From an uncultured Ulvibacter sp. (lineage in GTDB: Bacteria > Bacteroidota > Bacteroidia > Flavobacteriales > Flavobacteriaceae): 64,000 bases of DNA. The notes below the pieces were generated by a model, which saw only the letters and a program-made list of their open reading frames with translations, did no database searches and had not been told where the DNA came from. The stretch is taken from NCBI GenBank assembly GCA_938083445.1, contig CALKCP010000003.1, positions 1 to 64,000 of the forward strand. Reading direction: 5' to 3'. Position 1 is the stretch's first letter. Each line of letters begins with the position of its first letter. Both the position numbers and the translations under genes were made by a program. Shown here one piece after another: positions 1 through 8,930 of the stretch.

Positions 1-1
1 T

Positions 2-214
2 GTTCGAAATGAAGGCCTCAGGTCGAAAGGAGCTGTAAGTGTTGCAGAAAATGTTGCCTATGGATATAGCACGGCAGAAGATGTTGTGGCAGCATGGCTT
101 AGCAGTACTTCTCACAGAGAAACGATTGAAGGTAATTATACCCACACTGGGTTTGGAGTTATGAAAGGGAAACATGGTGGTTATTACTACACACAGCTTT
201 TCTACAGAAACTAA
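2..214 (+). CDS. CAP (SCP/YkwD-type) domain protein, C-terminal fragment
   Basis: An open frame enters from the left window edge and ends in TAA at 212-214, giving the last 70 residues of a protein. They match the C-terminal half of a CAP domain: 'AENVAYG', then 'AAWLSSTSHRETI' (the conserved W-x(2)-S-x(2)-HR block), then 'HTGFGVMKG' and an aromatic 'YYYTQLFYRN' ending. Bacterial CAP proteins are usually secreted or lipid-anchored, and their biochemical role is mostly unknown. The N-terminus, signal peptide and catalytic-type histidine are outside the window. The protein ends exactly at the end of the CAP fold, so nothing follows the domain. Family call is good; function is not known. Confidence 0.8.
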   Translation, partial: VRNEGLRSKGAVSVAENVAYGYSTAEDVVAAWLSSTSHRETIEGNYTHTGFGVMKGKHGGYYYTQLFYRN

Positions 215-350
215 AATTAGACTTCCCTTTTTATTTTCAAGCAAAAGTTACACTAAGGCAAATCGATCCATAAATTCTCTCGAAAAAATATCATTAACTC
301 CTTGATTTATAGATAATTTGTTATATTACACATACAAAACATTAAAATTC

Positions 351-773
351 ATGAAGATATTGGTAGTTGAAGACGATATGGTTGCCCGGGCGGGGATAAA
401 AAGAATATTGTCATCCGCTGATATACCTTTAGACATACTCTTGGCAGAAAATGGAAAAGAGGGGGTTGATTATTTTTTGGACTCTCAGAATTTGGATGTA
501 GATTTTGTGCTATTAGATCTTAACATGCCCGTAATGAATGGGTTTGAATTCTTAGAAGCAATTCGAAAAAACAATCTTCTCAAGGACCTGCCAGTCGTCG
601 TGCATTCAACCTCGGGCAACCCGCAAGACCTAAAAAGATGTCGCGAATTAGGCATTAGCGGATATTTTGTTAAACATATTGACTACTCTATATTCAAAGG
701 CAATTTAACCACAATTATCAATTACTGGAATGAGTCAAAACAGAAAAAACCATACGCAATAATGCCCCATTAG
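351..773 (+). CDS. single-domain response regulator (CheY/Rcp1-like)
   Basis: The 140-residue protein is a lone receiver domain with no output domain. It has the acidic pair E7-D8-D9 ('VVEDD'), the phospho-acceptor D56 ('LLDLNMP'), a hydroxyl residue near S86/T87 ('VVHSTSG') and the conserved K108 ('YFVKHI'). I chose ATG 351 because the fold begins right there; an upstream TTG at 318 would add eleven residues with no similarity to the domain. Lone receivers pass phosphate to or from partner kinases. A hybrid-free histidine kinase is encoded three genes downstream on the same strand, so a functional pair is plausible but inferred. The C-terminal tail is short and basic. Confidence 0.88.
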   Translation: MKILVVEDDMVARAGIKRILSSADIPLDILLAENGKEGVDYFLDSQNLDVDFVLLDLNMPVMNGFEFLEAIRKNNLLKDLPVVVHSTSGNPQDLKRCRELGISGYFVKHIDYSIFKGNLTTIINYWNESKQKKPYAIMPH

Positions 774-810
774 TTTCGTACCTCTAATAACCTTTAAAAC
801 CGATTTATTT

Positions 811-2019
811 ATGAGAACATTTAATAAAATTTTCATGGTCCTCGCTGTTGGTTTTCTCCTCAGCAACACTTTACAGGCGCAAGATATTTATGAAGACACC
901 TATCAGTGGCGAATTCCTGGTGGCCAGTACATTGATCCAGTTTCATTCTTTTCCTTACACGGCTATGTGAACGCGGTTTTTGCTGGAGATTCGCCAGAAT
1001 GGAAGCAAGGTAATTTTAACGGAATTGACAAGCCCGGTCAGATAATTCTTCCCAACAGTAACGTGTCTTCCTTCTCAAATGATGAAGCCTTATGGATTAG
1101 TTCTGAAATAGGTGAGCGCGCCTCAGTAATGATGGAGCTGCACTTAGTGAATGACCCTTCAGGAAATGGCGCAGCGGGCCCAGGAGGCCTTACCTTTGTA
1201 TTGACTGAAGCCAATTTACGCTATAAACTTTATAAAAATTACCTCTCTATCTCGGCGGGTACCTTTTGGAGTGTATTTGGTATTCAAAATCAAGATTGGC
1301 TAGGTGCTCAAAACCTTTTTAGCACCATCCCCCTTGCCTCCGGTGCTTACGTTACGCATTTCAATGAGCGCGGGATTCGCCTAGATGGTTCAATTAATAA
1401 AGAAAACTGGGGCTTTAATTATGTCTTTTCTGTGGGTAATGGCTTCAATGCTTGGGACGTAAGTGGTTACAATAGTTTCGATCTTAATAGCAATAAAACG
1501 TTTAACGGGCGCGTGTCGGTTTTCCCAGGCCTGGGCAAGGATTTAAATATTGGTTTTAGTTATGGCCAAGGATTACTATTCGAGCAAGATCTAGAGGCTG
1601 ATCCTCTATCCAAACAATTCTTTAACAATGAATTTCAGGCTTGGGGAATGGACGTTGTAGGGCAATGGAAAGCTCTTAAGATACGCTCTTATATGATTTC
1701 TTCTCAGATAATGCTTTCCTCGAATACGCAAGAAAGTAGAGACCTGCCCGCAATGGGCTTTATGACCGAATTGAGTTACAAAATTGAGGTAGGAGAGAAA
1801 CTCGGAATTGATGCGGTAATTCCCAAATTTCGTTTTGACTATCTCGATCAAACCCACTTCGATACGCTGAGTTCTGATATTTACCAAACTATTTCGTTAG
1901 GGCTTAACTTTCAAATTCAAAAAAACTATGTCGTTAGTTTAGACTACAATTGGATTGAGGAAAAAAATTATAAGCTTAACAATAACCGTTTAGTTGTGCG
2001 AGCATCCGCCAATTTCTAA
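811..2019 (+). CDS. outer-membrane porin-like beta-barrel protein
   Basis: A signal peptide (residues 1 to about 23, ending 'LQAQ') precedes a protein rich in alternating polar and aromatic strands that ends in Phe ('VRASANF'), the usual C-terminal signal of an outer-membrane barrel. 'FSLHGYVNAVF' near residue 48 resembles the first strand of phosphate-selective-porin or OprO-like barrels, and 'GTFWSVFGIQNQDW' the turn after strand four. It probably forms a channel in the outer membrane; the substrate cannot be read from the sequence. It lies between the response regulator (37-base gap) and a small secreted protein (26-base gap), which suggests co-transcription with the two-component genes. 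Confidence 0.7.
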   Translation: MRTFNKIFMVLAVGFLLSNTLQAQDIYEDTYQWRIPGGQYIDPVSFFSLHGYVNAVFAGDSPEWKQGNFNGIDKPGQIILPNSNVSSFSNDEALWISSEIGERASVMMELHLVNDPSGNGAAGPGGLTFVLTEANLRYKLYKNYLSISAGTFWSVFGIQNQDWLGAQNLFSTIPLASGAYVTHFNERGIRLDGSINKENWGFNYVFSVGNGFNAWDVSGYNSFDLNSNKTFNGRVSVFPGLGKDLNIGFSYGQGLLFEQDLEADPLSKQFFNNEFQAWGMDVVGQWKALKIRSYMISSQIMLSSNTQESRDLPAMGFMTELSYKIEVGEKLGIDAVIPKFRFDYLDQTHFDTLSSDIYQTISLGLNFQIQKNYVVSLDYNWIEEKNYKLNNNRLVVRASANF

Positions 2020-2045
2020 ATATGTAATAATTAAACCCGATTCAA

Positions 2046-2609
2046 TTGGTACAACAGTTCCAAAAATTAAAGCTCATATGCTCTCTTGTGTTATGCAGCT
2101 ATTGTGCGCCTTATTTAGGGGCACAAACATTATTGGAATATAAGGATAACGCACCACTGGCCATGGATCTTTTTTGGACTCAGGGATTTGGCTACCTAGA
2201 AAATGAGCGTTACACAGAAGCCTTGGTTTTGCTGGAAACTTTAACGGTTCAGGATCTCAGCAGTTGTAAATCGTTACTTGCCGACTTCGCCTATTTGAAA
2301 AGAACACTTCTCGAGGAGGATCAAATCAGTGCAGAAAAGGCCTTTACCAATTTCGTAATGCACGGTATTCTAATCGATATGTATCAATTAAAAGACATTG
2401 AATCCTCTAAAGCGCGAAGTCAAAAAATCCAAACCCTTTTTAAAGAGTTAATTTCCATCCAGAGGTACGCCAAGCGTTTTGAATTTGAAACGTACAGGGA
2501 TTTGGTAATTTCATTCCGCCGTCTGAATCAATTATCCAAAGACAAGCCTCAAACGGACTCATATATAAACACCCGCCAATTCGTTCAAGAAATCTTCAAA
2601 GAATGTTAG
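2046..2609 (+). CDS. small secreted protein of unknown function
   Basis: I do not recognise the family. The 187-residue product starts with a hydrophobic signal-like segment (residues about 9-26, 'LICSLVLCSYCAPYLGAQ'), then a mostly helical mature part with a possible TPR-like helix pair ('GFGYLENERYTEALVLLETL'). No in-frame ATG or GTG fits; the start is TTG at 2046, with a stop at 2028-2030 upstream. The gene overlaps the following histidine kinase by seven bases, so the two are almost certainly translated together. That coupling suggests a periplasmic partner or accessory of the kinase, which is inference only. Confidence 0.6.
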   Translation: MVQQFQKLKLICSLVLCSYCAPYLGAQTLLEYKDNAPLAMDLFWTQGFGYLENERYTEALVLLETLTVQDLSSCKSLLADFAYLKRTLLEEDQISAEKAFTNFVMHGILIDMYQLKDIESSKARSQKIQTLFKELISIQRYAKRFEFETYRDLVISFRRLNQLSKDKPQTDSYINTRQFVQEIFKEC

Positions 2610-4489
2610 GTAGAGATTTTATTTTTCAAAGTAAACTTAGCGAGAGCAAATACCTCTCGGTTTTTCTGCTCACTATTCTATTAATAGGCGGCGCATTTTC
2701 TGGCATATGGTTCACTTCAAAATCTCAAGAAAGCTCCTTGAAAGCAGACTTAAGTGTTAAAGTCGCTTTTTTAAAAGATGCTATTGTGGATCGCAGTAAG
2801 GTAAATATTCTGCTAGGTGACACCAGCGGGCTTGCTGAAATCTATAAAGAAGTGCGGCTCAGCAGCGACAATTTAATTGACATTAGTTTCTATGACGCGC
2901 AGAAAAGGCAGTTATGGGCTCATCCTCAAAGCTCAAATGAGTTATTTCTGTCTGAAGAATTATTAAATCAAATAAGCGTAGCAGAGAACAAATTAACGAT
3001 AAATTTCGAAGTGAGTGATAATTCAAACGAGCGTCTGGGGTATTTACACTTTATCTGCAGTACCCAAGAAATTGATACAGTTGTTAGGTTATTACAATTA
3101 CGTGTTGGTGGTATCGCTTCAGTTCTAATTATAACGCTCTTCTTGATTACCATTTGGTCGACAAATCGAGTCAATAGAATCAATCGATCGCAATCCCTCT
3201 CCATGGCACGGATTGAGTTAGCAGAAAGGAATAATAAACAACTCGGGGTAGAAAATGAAATACTTGAGCGGGTGCTGGGGCAGAATGACCTTTACGGTAT
3301 TGGTTCGGACATTGTAAGCACAATAGCTAAATTTTTAGGCACAGATAATGCGATTCTTTACGCGATGGTCGACAATGAATTAATTCAAGTTGCCTCGTTA
3401 AGCGAAATATTAAAAGAGAATCAATTGACCAAAAATCCGATTAAATTGACCTTCGGGGTAGGTACTTCAGGCACCGTCGCCAAAACTCGAAAGGCGCAAT
3501 TTGTAAACCACGAATCGAAGGTGCCCGAATATATGGCAGCGGATGCAGCGCAGCGCTCAGAAATTGCAGTTCCGATAATTTTTGGAGATGAATTGATAGG
3601 CGTTATAAGTTCTGAACACCCCGACAAAAGTCACTTCACGACAAATCATTTGGACTTTTTGATAAGAATATCCAATTTAATCGCCTTAGGGCTCAAGAAC
3701 TCGATCGTGGAACTTGAAATCAAGGAAAAAAATATTGTTTTAAAAAAATTGGAAAAGCTTCGGGAAAAACTTATTAAAGACCTTACCGAAAGTAATGACG
3801 AATTGAGTAATTATGCCCACGTGGTTTCACACGATCTCAAAACTCCTCTAAGGTCAATCTCGGCAGCATTAGCTTGGCTCAAAGAGGACAATCAAGACAA
3901 ATTAGACGAGATGAGTCTATCTTATTTATCTATAGTCGAAGATGCTCTAGTAAAAATGGATAGAATTATTTCAGACACACTAAAATATTCTGAATTGCGA
4001 CAACAGTCAAGCAACGTAGAGCGCGTTGATCTGACCGAAGTATTGGATCATATGCTCCGAGAACTCAGCCAGAGTTATCCAGACACAAGTATAGAAGTAG
4101 ATGGCAAGATGCCTATACTCTTGATGAACGAGATAAAATTGATTCATATTTTCCAAAACATCCTAGATAACGCCTGTAAATATCGAGACCCTGACAAGAC
4201 TTCAAGAGTTAAGATTCACTGTTCTGTTAAATCTGAATTCTTCGAGTTTTCAATACAAGACAATGGCATTGGAATTCCAGAAGAATCTGCACATCATGTC
4301 TTTGAGATTTTTCAGAAACTCAATAATAATAACGACAACTCTAATGGCATTGGCATGTCTATTGTAAAAAAAATTGTGGAATCCTATGGAGGGAAAATAT
4401 GGTTTGAATCACAAGAGGGGAAGGGAACAACCTTTAAATTCAACTTGCCGAGATCCTTTGAAGACAAATCATCAAATTTCGAGGGCTGA
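2603..4489 (+). CDS. membrane sensor histidine kinase with GAF domain
   Basis: Order of parts in 628 residues: transmembrane helix about 18-38, a periplasmic sensor region of about 125 residues, a second helix about 168-186, a coiled linker, a GAF domain about 225-365, HisKA with the phosphorylatable H410 ('VVSHDLKTPLRS'), and an HATPase_c domain with N523 ('NILDNACKYRDP'), the G1 box 'DNGIGIP' (553-559) and a G2-type 'GIGMSIVKKIV' followed by 'GKGTTFKFNLP'. All catalytic boxes look intact. There is no receiver domain, so the phosphate must go to a separate regulator; the lone receiver at 351-773 is the nearest candidate. The ATG lies within the stop region of the preceding secreted-protein gene, indicating translational coupling. 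The ligands of the periplasmic and GAF parts are unknown. Confidence 0.92.
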   Translation: MLGRDFIFQSKLSESKYLSVFLLTILLIGGAFSGIWFTSKSQESSLKADLSVKVAFLKDAIVDRSKVNILLGDTSGLAEIYKEVRLSSDNLIDISFYDAQKRQLWAHPQSSNELFLSEELLNQISVAENKLTINFEVSDNSNERLGYLHFICSTQEIDTVVRLLQLRVGGIASVLIITLFLITIWSTNRVNRINRSQSLSMARIELAERNNKQLGVENEILERVLGQNDLYGIGSDIVSTIAKFLGTDNAILYAMVDNELIQVASLSEILKENQLTKNPIKLTFGVGTSGTVAKTRKAQFVNHESKVPEYMAADAAQRSEIAVPIIFGDELIGVISSEHPDKSHFTTNHLDFLIRISNLIALGLKNSIVELEIKEKNIVLKKLEKLREKLIKDLTESNDELSNYAHVVSHDLKTPLRSISAALAWLKEDNQDKLDEMSLSYLSIVEDALVKMDRIISDTLKYSELRQQSSNVERVDLTEVLDHMLRELSQSYPDTSIEVDGKMPILLMNEIKLIHIFQNILDNACKYRDPDKTSRVKIHCSVKSEFFEFSIQDNGIGIPEESAHHVFEIFQKLNNNNDNSNGIGMSIVKKIVESYGGKIWFESQEGKGTTFKFNLPRSFEDKSSNFEG

Positions 4490-4600
4490 TTCCAATCTTG
4501 ATCAATTTGAAGTGTTCGTGATTTATTTAAGAATATTGTAATTGAGATATAGCCTTTACAATACTTTTTTACTTAACTTTAAGCTAAATAAAACAATCAT

Positions 4601-5680
4601 TTGCGGAAACACCTATTTTTTATATCAACCCTACTACTACCCTTGTTCGTTTCTTCTCAAATTGAAGAAATTAAAACGGATAGTCTTTCTTCTAGAAATC
4701 TATTTATTGAAGATTTTAGCAACCAATTAAATGTAAAGTTGGATGTTACGAATAGTCAAGTGAAATATTTTATTCCATATGAGGGGAGGGATGCCAGAAT
4801 TAGAACAAATCAAGCCATAAGTTATGGTCTGGTTTTAAGTTATAAGGTTTTATCCTTTCGATTGGCGATACGTCCAAAGCTATCTGAAAACGAATTAGAA
4901 AATAAGGGAAAAACAGATAACTTTCGAATGCGGGTAAAATTATTATTTGATAAATGGACGCATCGATTGGAGTTTAATTACAACAGAGGATTCTATATCG
5001 AAAATACAAGTGATTTTGATTTTGAAAATAACATAGACAACCCAAGTTTCAAAGTTCAGTTTCCATATTTGACGACCAATATATTATCGGGTTCTTCACG
5101 TTACAAATTCAATGATAATTATTCGGTAAAAGCACTCGAATCCAATACTGAAATCCAACTAAAAAGTGCCGGTACGTTTCAAGTGGGACTGAATTACGCC
5201 TTGTATTTTTTAAAGGGGACTCAAGACATCAAAGTTGCAGATCAAGATTTTATTAATAGAGACTCTTATAAAGAGTATACCGGGTTTAGTCCGGTTTTTA
5301 ATGCTGGCTATCATTATACTTTTGTATTTCATAACTATTGGTTTGTCAATGCCTATGGGAATCCGGGAATGGGGGTTGATTTTTACAACACAAAATTATA
5401 TGAAAACAACAACGTTACGAACAGTAGCAATGCGAAACTATTTTTTGCGTTTCGCACGGGTATTACGGCCGGGTTTAATGGAAAAAAAATATACTTTGGC
5501 GGCACCTACAATTATTATTTGAATACAGTAAAACTCAAGGATAAAGAGGTTAATCTACAGCCTAGAGAGAATAACTTTCACCTCTTTCTGGGGTACCGAT
5601 TTAAAGCTCCAAAACAAGTGCGTAAATCTGTGGATTATATAGAGAAGAACGTACCTGTTTTTAAAAAAGACAGTAATTAA
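4601..5680 (+). CDS. DUF4421 family outer-membrane barrel protein
   Basis: A 359-residue protein with a short signal peptide ('FFISTLLLPLFVSSQ') and many amphipathic beta strands. The pattern (an early 'NYNRGFYIEN' motif, later 'NAYGNPGMGVDF', 'FGGTYNYYLN' and 'FHLFLGYRF') fits the DUF4421 family of Bacteroidota, predicted outer-membrane barrels of unknown function. The start is TTG at 4601; a stop at 4589-4591 in the same frame leaves no upstream choice. Unlike most barrels it carries a short basic tail after the last aromatic strand. It is 111 bases after the kinase and ends before a bidirectional terminator, so it may be the last gene of the two-component group or a separate unit. Confidence 0.62.
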   Translation: MRKHLFFISTLLLPLFVSSQIEEIKTDSLSSRNLFIEDFSNQLNVKLDVTNSQVKYFIPYEGRDARIRTNQAISYGLVLSYKVLSFRLAIRPKLSENELENKGKTDNFRMRVKLLFDKWTHRLEFNYNRGFYIENTSDFDFENNIDNPSFKVQFPYLTTNILSGSSRYKFNDNYSVKALESNTEIQLKSAGTFQVGLNYALYFLKGTQDIKVADQDFINRDSYKEYTGFSPVFNAGYHYTFVFHNYWFVNAYGNPGMGVDFYNTKLYENNNVTNSSNAKLFFAFRTGITAGFNGKKIYFGGTYNYYLNTVKLKDKEVNLQPRENNFHLFLGYRFKAPKQVRKSVDYIEKNVPVFKKDSN

Positions 5681-5902
5681 TCAAAACACACGATTTAGAC
5701 AGCAGAGATGCATTAAAAAAGCGCAAGCTTTTATGACTGCCGCTTAGACATCATCTTTATAGAATAATTGAGAAGATTGATTTTATTCGACACAACTAAA
5801 TCTATGAAACTCTTCCTTTAAGAGTTGCTTCTTCGCATAGATTATTGCTAAACAATGTAAAGACGTTTATGAATGATCAAGGTGCAAACAGTACGCCATA
5901 TA

Positions 5903-5936
5903 AAAACCCCTCAATAATACTATTGAGGGGTTTTTA
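5903..5936. terminator. bidirectional hairpin terminator
   Basis: The inverted repeat AAAACCCCTCAATA / TATTGAGGGGTTTT has a four-base loop (ATAC), with A-runs on one side and T-runs on the other, so it can stop transcription from both directions. It sits between the convergent DUF4421 gene (ends 5680) and the PorE-like gene (ends 5962). The rest of 5681-5960 holds no open frame or RNA gene I can support. Confidence 0.9.
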
Positions 5937-5961
5937 TTGTATTCTCCTATATAGAGATTTA

Positions 5962-7857
5962 CTATCGCTCTAAGATAATAAATTCAGACCTTCTGTTTTC
6001 TTGGCTTTCTGCATCTGTGCAACCGTCACCACAAGCGTTCACAGGTTTGCTTTTACCCATTCCTTGTCCACTAATTCTGGCGTCACTGATGCCTTTAGAA
6101 ATAATATACTGCACCGTTGCTTGGGCACGTTTTTCTGAAAGAATCATGTTGTAGCCATCCTTACCTTTGTTGTCTGTATGGCTTTCAGCCTTAACAATCA
6201 AGGAAGGATATTTTTTCATTATGGCCACAAGTTTATCTAGCTCAAATGCCGCCTTAGGGGTTACGTTAGCTCTGTCAAAGTCAAAGTATATGGTATTAAG
6301 AACAATATTGTCTCCTTGAATAATTGCTTCAATCGGTCGAAGATTTATAGCTGTCTTTACCTTGGTGTCGTTCGCTGCCTCAACGGCTGTTGCGTTGCTT
6401 TCATAATTGGTCACCACCGCCTGCACGATGTGCTCCACATCACATGCTGCTTTAAAGGAAACATTCCCATTAGCATCGGATGTTTTTGAACTCAACCTAT
6501 TTTCAGATGTGTCATATAAATCAACACGCGCACCTGAAATAGGGGCTTTTGAATATTCATCAAAAACAGTGACATTGATCCTAACTGCACAAGGAACTTC
6601 AGCAGCATTTAACACATAAATATCGTCGCTTCCCTGTCCTCCTTTTCTATTCGAAGACATAAATCCAGTCTTCGTATTTGGCTCATAAATAAAAGCAAAA
6701 TCATCATCGACACTATTGGCACCTTTTCCTAAATTGATTGGGTCGTTAAATCCATTTCCTCCATTGGCTTCAGCATAAAAGCCATCTAAGCCACCCAATC
6801 CAAGATGTCCGTTACTTGAGAAATATAAAGTACCGCTCGAGTCGATGTATGGAAAAACTTCTTTACCTTCAGTATTTATGTTGTCTCCTAAGCGTTCTGG
6901 GGTTCCAAAGGCACCTTCAGCATTCACAGAAACTTTATAAATATCAGAATCTCCTTTCCCTCCCGGTTTATTGCTAACGAAGTATAAAGTGTTACCGTCT
7001 GGACTTAAAGCTGGATGTCCAGTGGAGTATTCGCTGCTATTAAATGGAACCGAAAAAACCCCTCTCCAGTTTCCGTCAACTTTTTCAGAATAATAGATAT
7101 TTATTTGATTTACGCCGTCTTCATTTTTAACATACTTCCCTTCAAAATAGTCATTACGATCAAAGTACATTCGTTTACCGTCGGCAGTGATAGCTAAATT
7201 CCCCTCGTGGTATTTCGTATTTACATCTCCTCCCAATAATTCAGCATTCTTGATGGTGTTGCCAATAAGACGCGCTTTATAAACATCTAAGAAAGGCTGA
7301 TCATCCCAATGGTATTTTTTGCGATTTGTGTTTCTTGCAGAGGAAAAATAAAAGTCTTTACCAATAACAATTCCACCAAATTCTGAGTACTCTGAATTTA
7401 GATCCTTAAGGTTCACAACTTCATACATTGCCAAAGCATCCATAATTTGAGGAACGTAATTTGGATTTTTCATGAATTCAACCGCCCGCGAATCAGAAGG
7501 GTTCATCTGCGAAAACTTCTTCATCCAAGTATTGTAATCAGCTATTTTGCCATTTGCTTTTAATACCTGTGCATAATTGTAAACCGTTTCTGAGTTTACT
7601 TTTTTGCTTTTCACAACGCGTTTGTAATATGGCTCGGCTTTTTTTGTGTTGTTTATAAAGAAATAGCTATTTGCAAGTCTTTCATAAACATACCTACTGC
7701 CATCTCCTTTTTTAAGTAATTTTTGATATGCTTCTGCAGCATCTGTGTAAGCCAATCGATCGTATAATTGGTCTGCTTTTTTAGTTTTGCTATTCTGAGC
7801 AGTAGTGATTGATGTGCTTACCGCTAGTATTAAAAGAAATGTATATACTTTTTTCAT
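5962..7857 (-). CDS. PorE-like OmpA family protein of type IX secretion
   Basis: The 631-residue architecture is a signal peptide (1-20), TPR-like helices (about 25-140), a PD40/WD40-type beta-propeller (about 160-415; repeated 'ALSPDGNTLYFVSN'-type blades), a carboxypeptidase-regulatory-like beta domain (about 423-505) and a C-terminal OmpA peptidoglycan-binding domain (about 517-631) with 'SHTDNKGKDGYNMILSEKRA' and 'ENRRSEF'. This is the domain order described for PorE of Porphyromonas gingivalis, which binds peptidoglycan and partners PorP. The gene follows the porP/sprF-like gene by 24 bases, supporting that pairing. It probably anchors an outer-membrane PorP complex to the cell wall. It may be a cassette-specific paralog rather than the core T9SS copy, since other core por/gld genes are absent here. 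Confidence 0.85.
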   Translation of the reverse strand: MKKVYTFLLILAVSTSITTAQNSKTKKADQLYDRLAYTDAAEAYQKLLKKGDGSRYVYERLANSYFFINNTKKAEPYYKRVVKSKKVNSETVYNYAQVLKANGKIADYNTWMKKFSQMNPSDSRAVEFMKNPNYVPQIMDALAMYEVVNLKDLNSEYSEFGGIVIGKDFYFSSARNTNRKKYHWDDQPFLDVYKARLIGNTIKNAELLGGDVNTKYHEGNLAITADGKRMYFDRNDYFEGKYVKNEDGVNQINIYYSEKVDGNWRGVFSVPFNSSEYSTGHPALSPDGNTLYFVSNKPGGKGDSDIYKVSVNAEGAFGTPERLGDNINTEGKEVFPYIDSSGTLYFSSNGHLGLGGLDGFYAEANGGNGFNDPINLGKGANSVDDDFAFIYEPNTKTGFMSSNRKGGQGSDDIYVLNAAEVPCAVRINVTVFDEYSKAPISGARVDLYDTSENRLSSKTSDANGNVSFKAACDVEHIVQAVVTNYESNATAVEAANDTKVKTAINLRPIEAIIQGDNIVLNTIYFDFDRANVTPKAAFELDKLVAIMKKYPSLIVKAESHTDNKGKDGYNMILSEKRAQATVQYIISKGISDARISGQGMGKSKPVNACGDGCTDAESQENRRSEFIILER

Positions 7858-7881
7858 TTTGAATGAAATTAAATTTATTAA

Positions 7882-8796
7882 TTAGAAGTATCTCGGTGAA
7901 CGCATTGTGCGTTGCTTAAAGAACAAGTCGAAAGTGAGTATCACCTCGTGAGAAGCGTCGGCTACCGTTTTAATCTCTGAAGTCACGTTGTCGTAGGCAT
8001 ATCCAATTCGAATGTTAGGGGTTGCTTGGAATCCAACCAAACCACTAAAGGAATCATCCACGCGATACGAGGCTCCGAGTTCAAATTTCTCAAAAAACAA
8101 TGCATTGATATTGGCATCATAGGATATGGGTGAATCGAAGGATGTTTTCACCATAACCGATGGCTTTAATTTAAAATTTTCAGATACTTGGAATACATAT
8201 CCAGCTGTTCCGAAGAAGTGATTGCTTTCAGAACCATACATGATGCCATTTTCATCTAAGTGCACCGAGGTAAGTAAATTAGGAACAGAAAGACCCACAT
8301 AAAACTTATCACCATATAAGAAGGCTCCCGCTCCAATGTTTGGATAGGTATTGTTAATGTCTTGAGAGAAAAAGGGATCTCCCGGGTCTTGCAGTGCTAG
8401 ATCAACCAGTCCTACGTCGTGGAAGCTTACACCAGCTTTTAAACCGAGGGCAAGTTTTAGTGAAGCTCCAACTTGAAGCGTATAAGAAAAATCTGCAAAG
8501 ACATTTGTTTCACTTACTGGGCCTAATTCATCTTTAATGGCAGAAAGGCCTAAACCAATTTTATCACTTATTGGTGAGTGAGCTGAAAATGTAAAAGTTA
8601 CCGGTGCTCCGTCAAAACCTGACCATTGATTCCTGTAAAGCGCCGTGACAGAAAGACCTTCTTTCGATCCAGCGTATGCAGGATTTACCACATTCATATT
8701 GTACATATATTGGGTGTACTGAGGGTCTTGTTGTGCAGAAGCATATTCTGCGCACAGTACAACGAGTAAGAGTACTAATAGGGTTAATTTTTTCAT
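7882..8796 (-). CDS. PorP/SprF family T9SS outer-membrane protein
   Basis: The 304-residue protein has a signal peptide ending 'EYASAQ' and the family's opening signature 'QDPQYTQYMYNMNVVNPAYAG', then 'ALYRNQWSGFDGAP'. The remainder is beta-barrel-like with alternating 'LGLGLSAIKDELGPVSETN' strands. PorP/SprF proteins work in the outer membrane with the T9SS, and SprF of Flavobacterium johnsoniae is needed to display the adhesin SprB. Here it lies directly between an adhesin with a type B sorting domain and a PorE-like protein, an order repeated in flavobacterial genomes. The likely job is export or surface attachment of that adhesin. The family assignment is strong; the specific partner is inferred from gene order. 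Confidence 0.93.
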   Translation of the reverse strand: MKKLTLLVLLLVVLCAEYASAQQDPQYTQYMYNMNVVNPAYAGSKEGLSVTALYRNQWSGFDGAPVTFTFSAHSPISDKIGLGLSAIKDELGPVSETNVFADFSYTLQVGASLKLALGLKAGVSFHDVGLVDLALQDPGDPFFSQDINNTYPNIGAGAFLYGDKFYVGLSVPNLLTSVHLDENGIMYGSESNHFFGTAGYVFQVSENFKLKPSVMVKTSFDSPISYDANINALFFEKFELGASYRVDDSFSGLVGFQATPNIRIGYAYDNVTSEIKTVADASHEVILTFDLFFKQRTMRSPRYF

Positions 8797-8930
8797 TATA
8801 ATTGGTTTAATTTAATTCTGTTATTTGTTTTATTAGATCTATCCAGCACAAACTGTATTATCGAAATCGTTAGGCAGGGATTGTTCATTTGATTTATTAA
8901 TTCAATTGTGTTTGGTTAAATCAGTTTCTC

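Noticed and set aside
4542-4730. Open frame just before and overlapping the DUF4421 gene
   Set aside because: It runs in a different frame over the DUF4421 signal peptide, is low-complexity Leu/Lys/Tyr, and has no family features.
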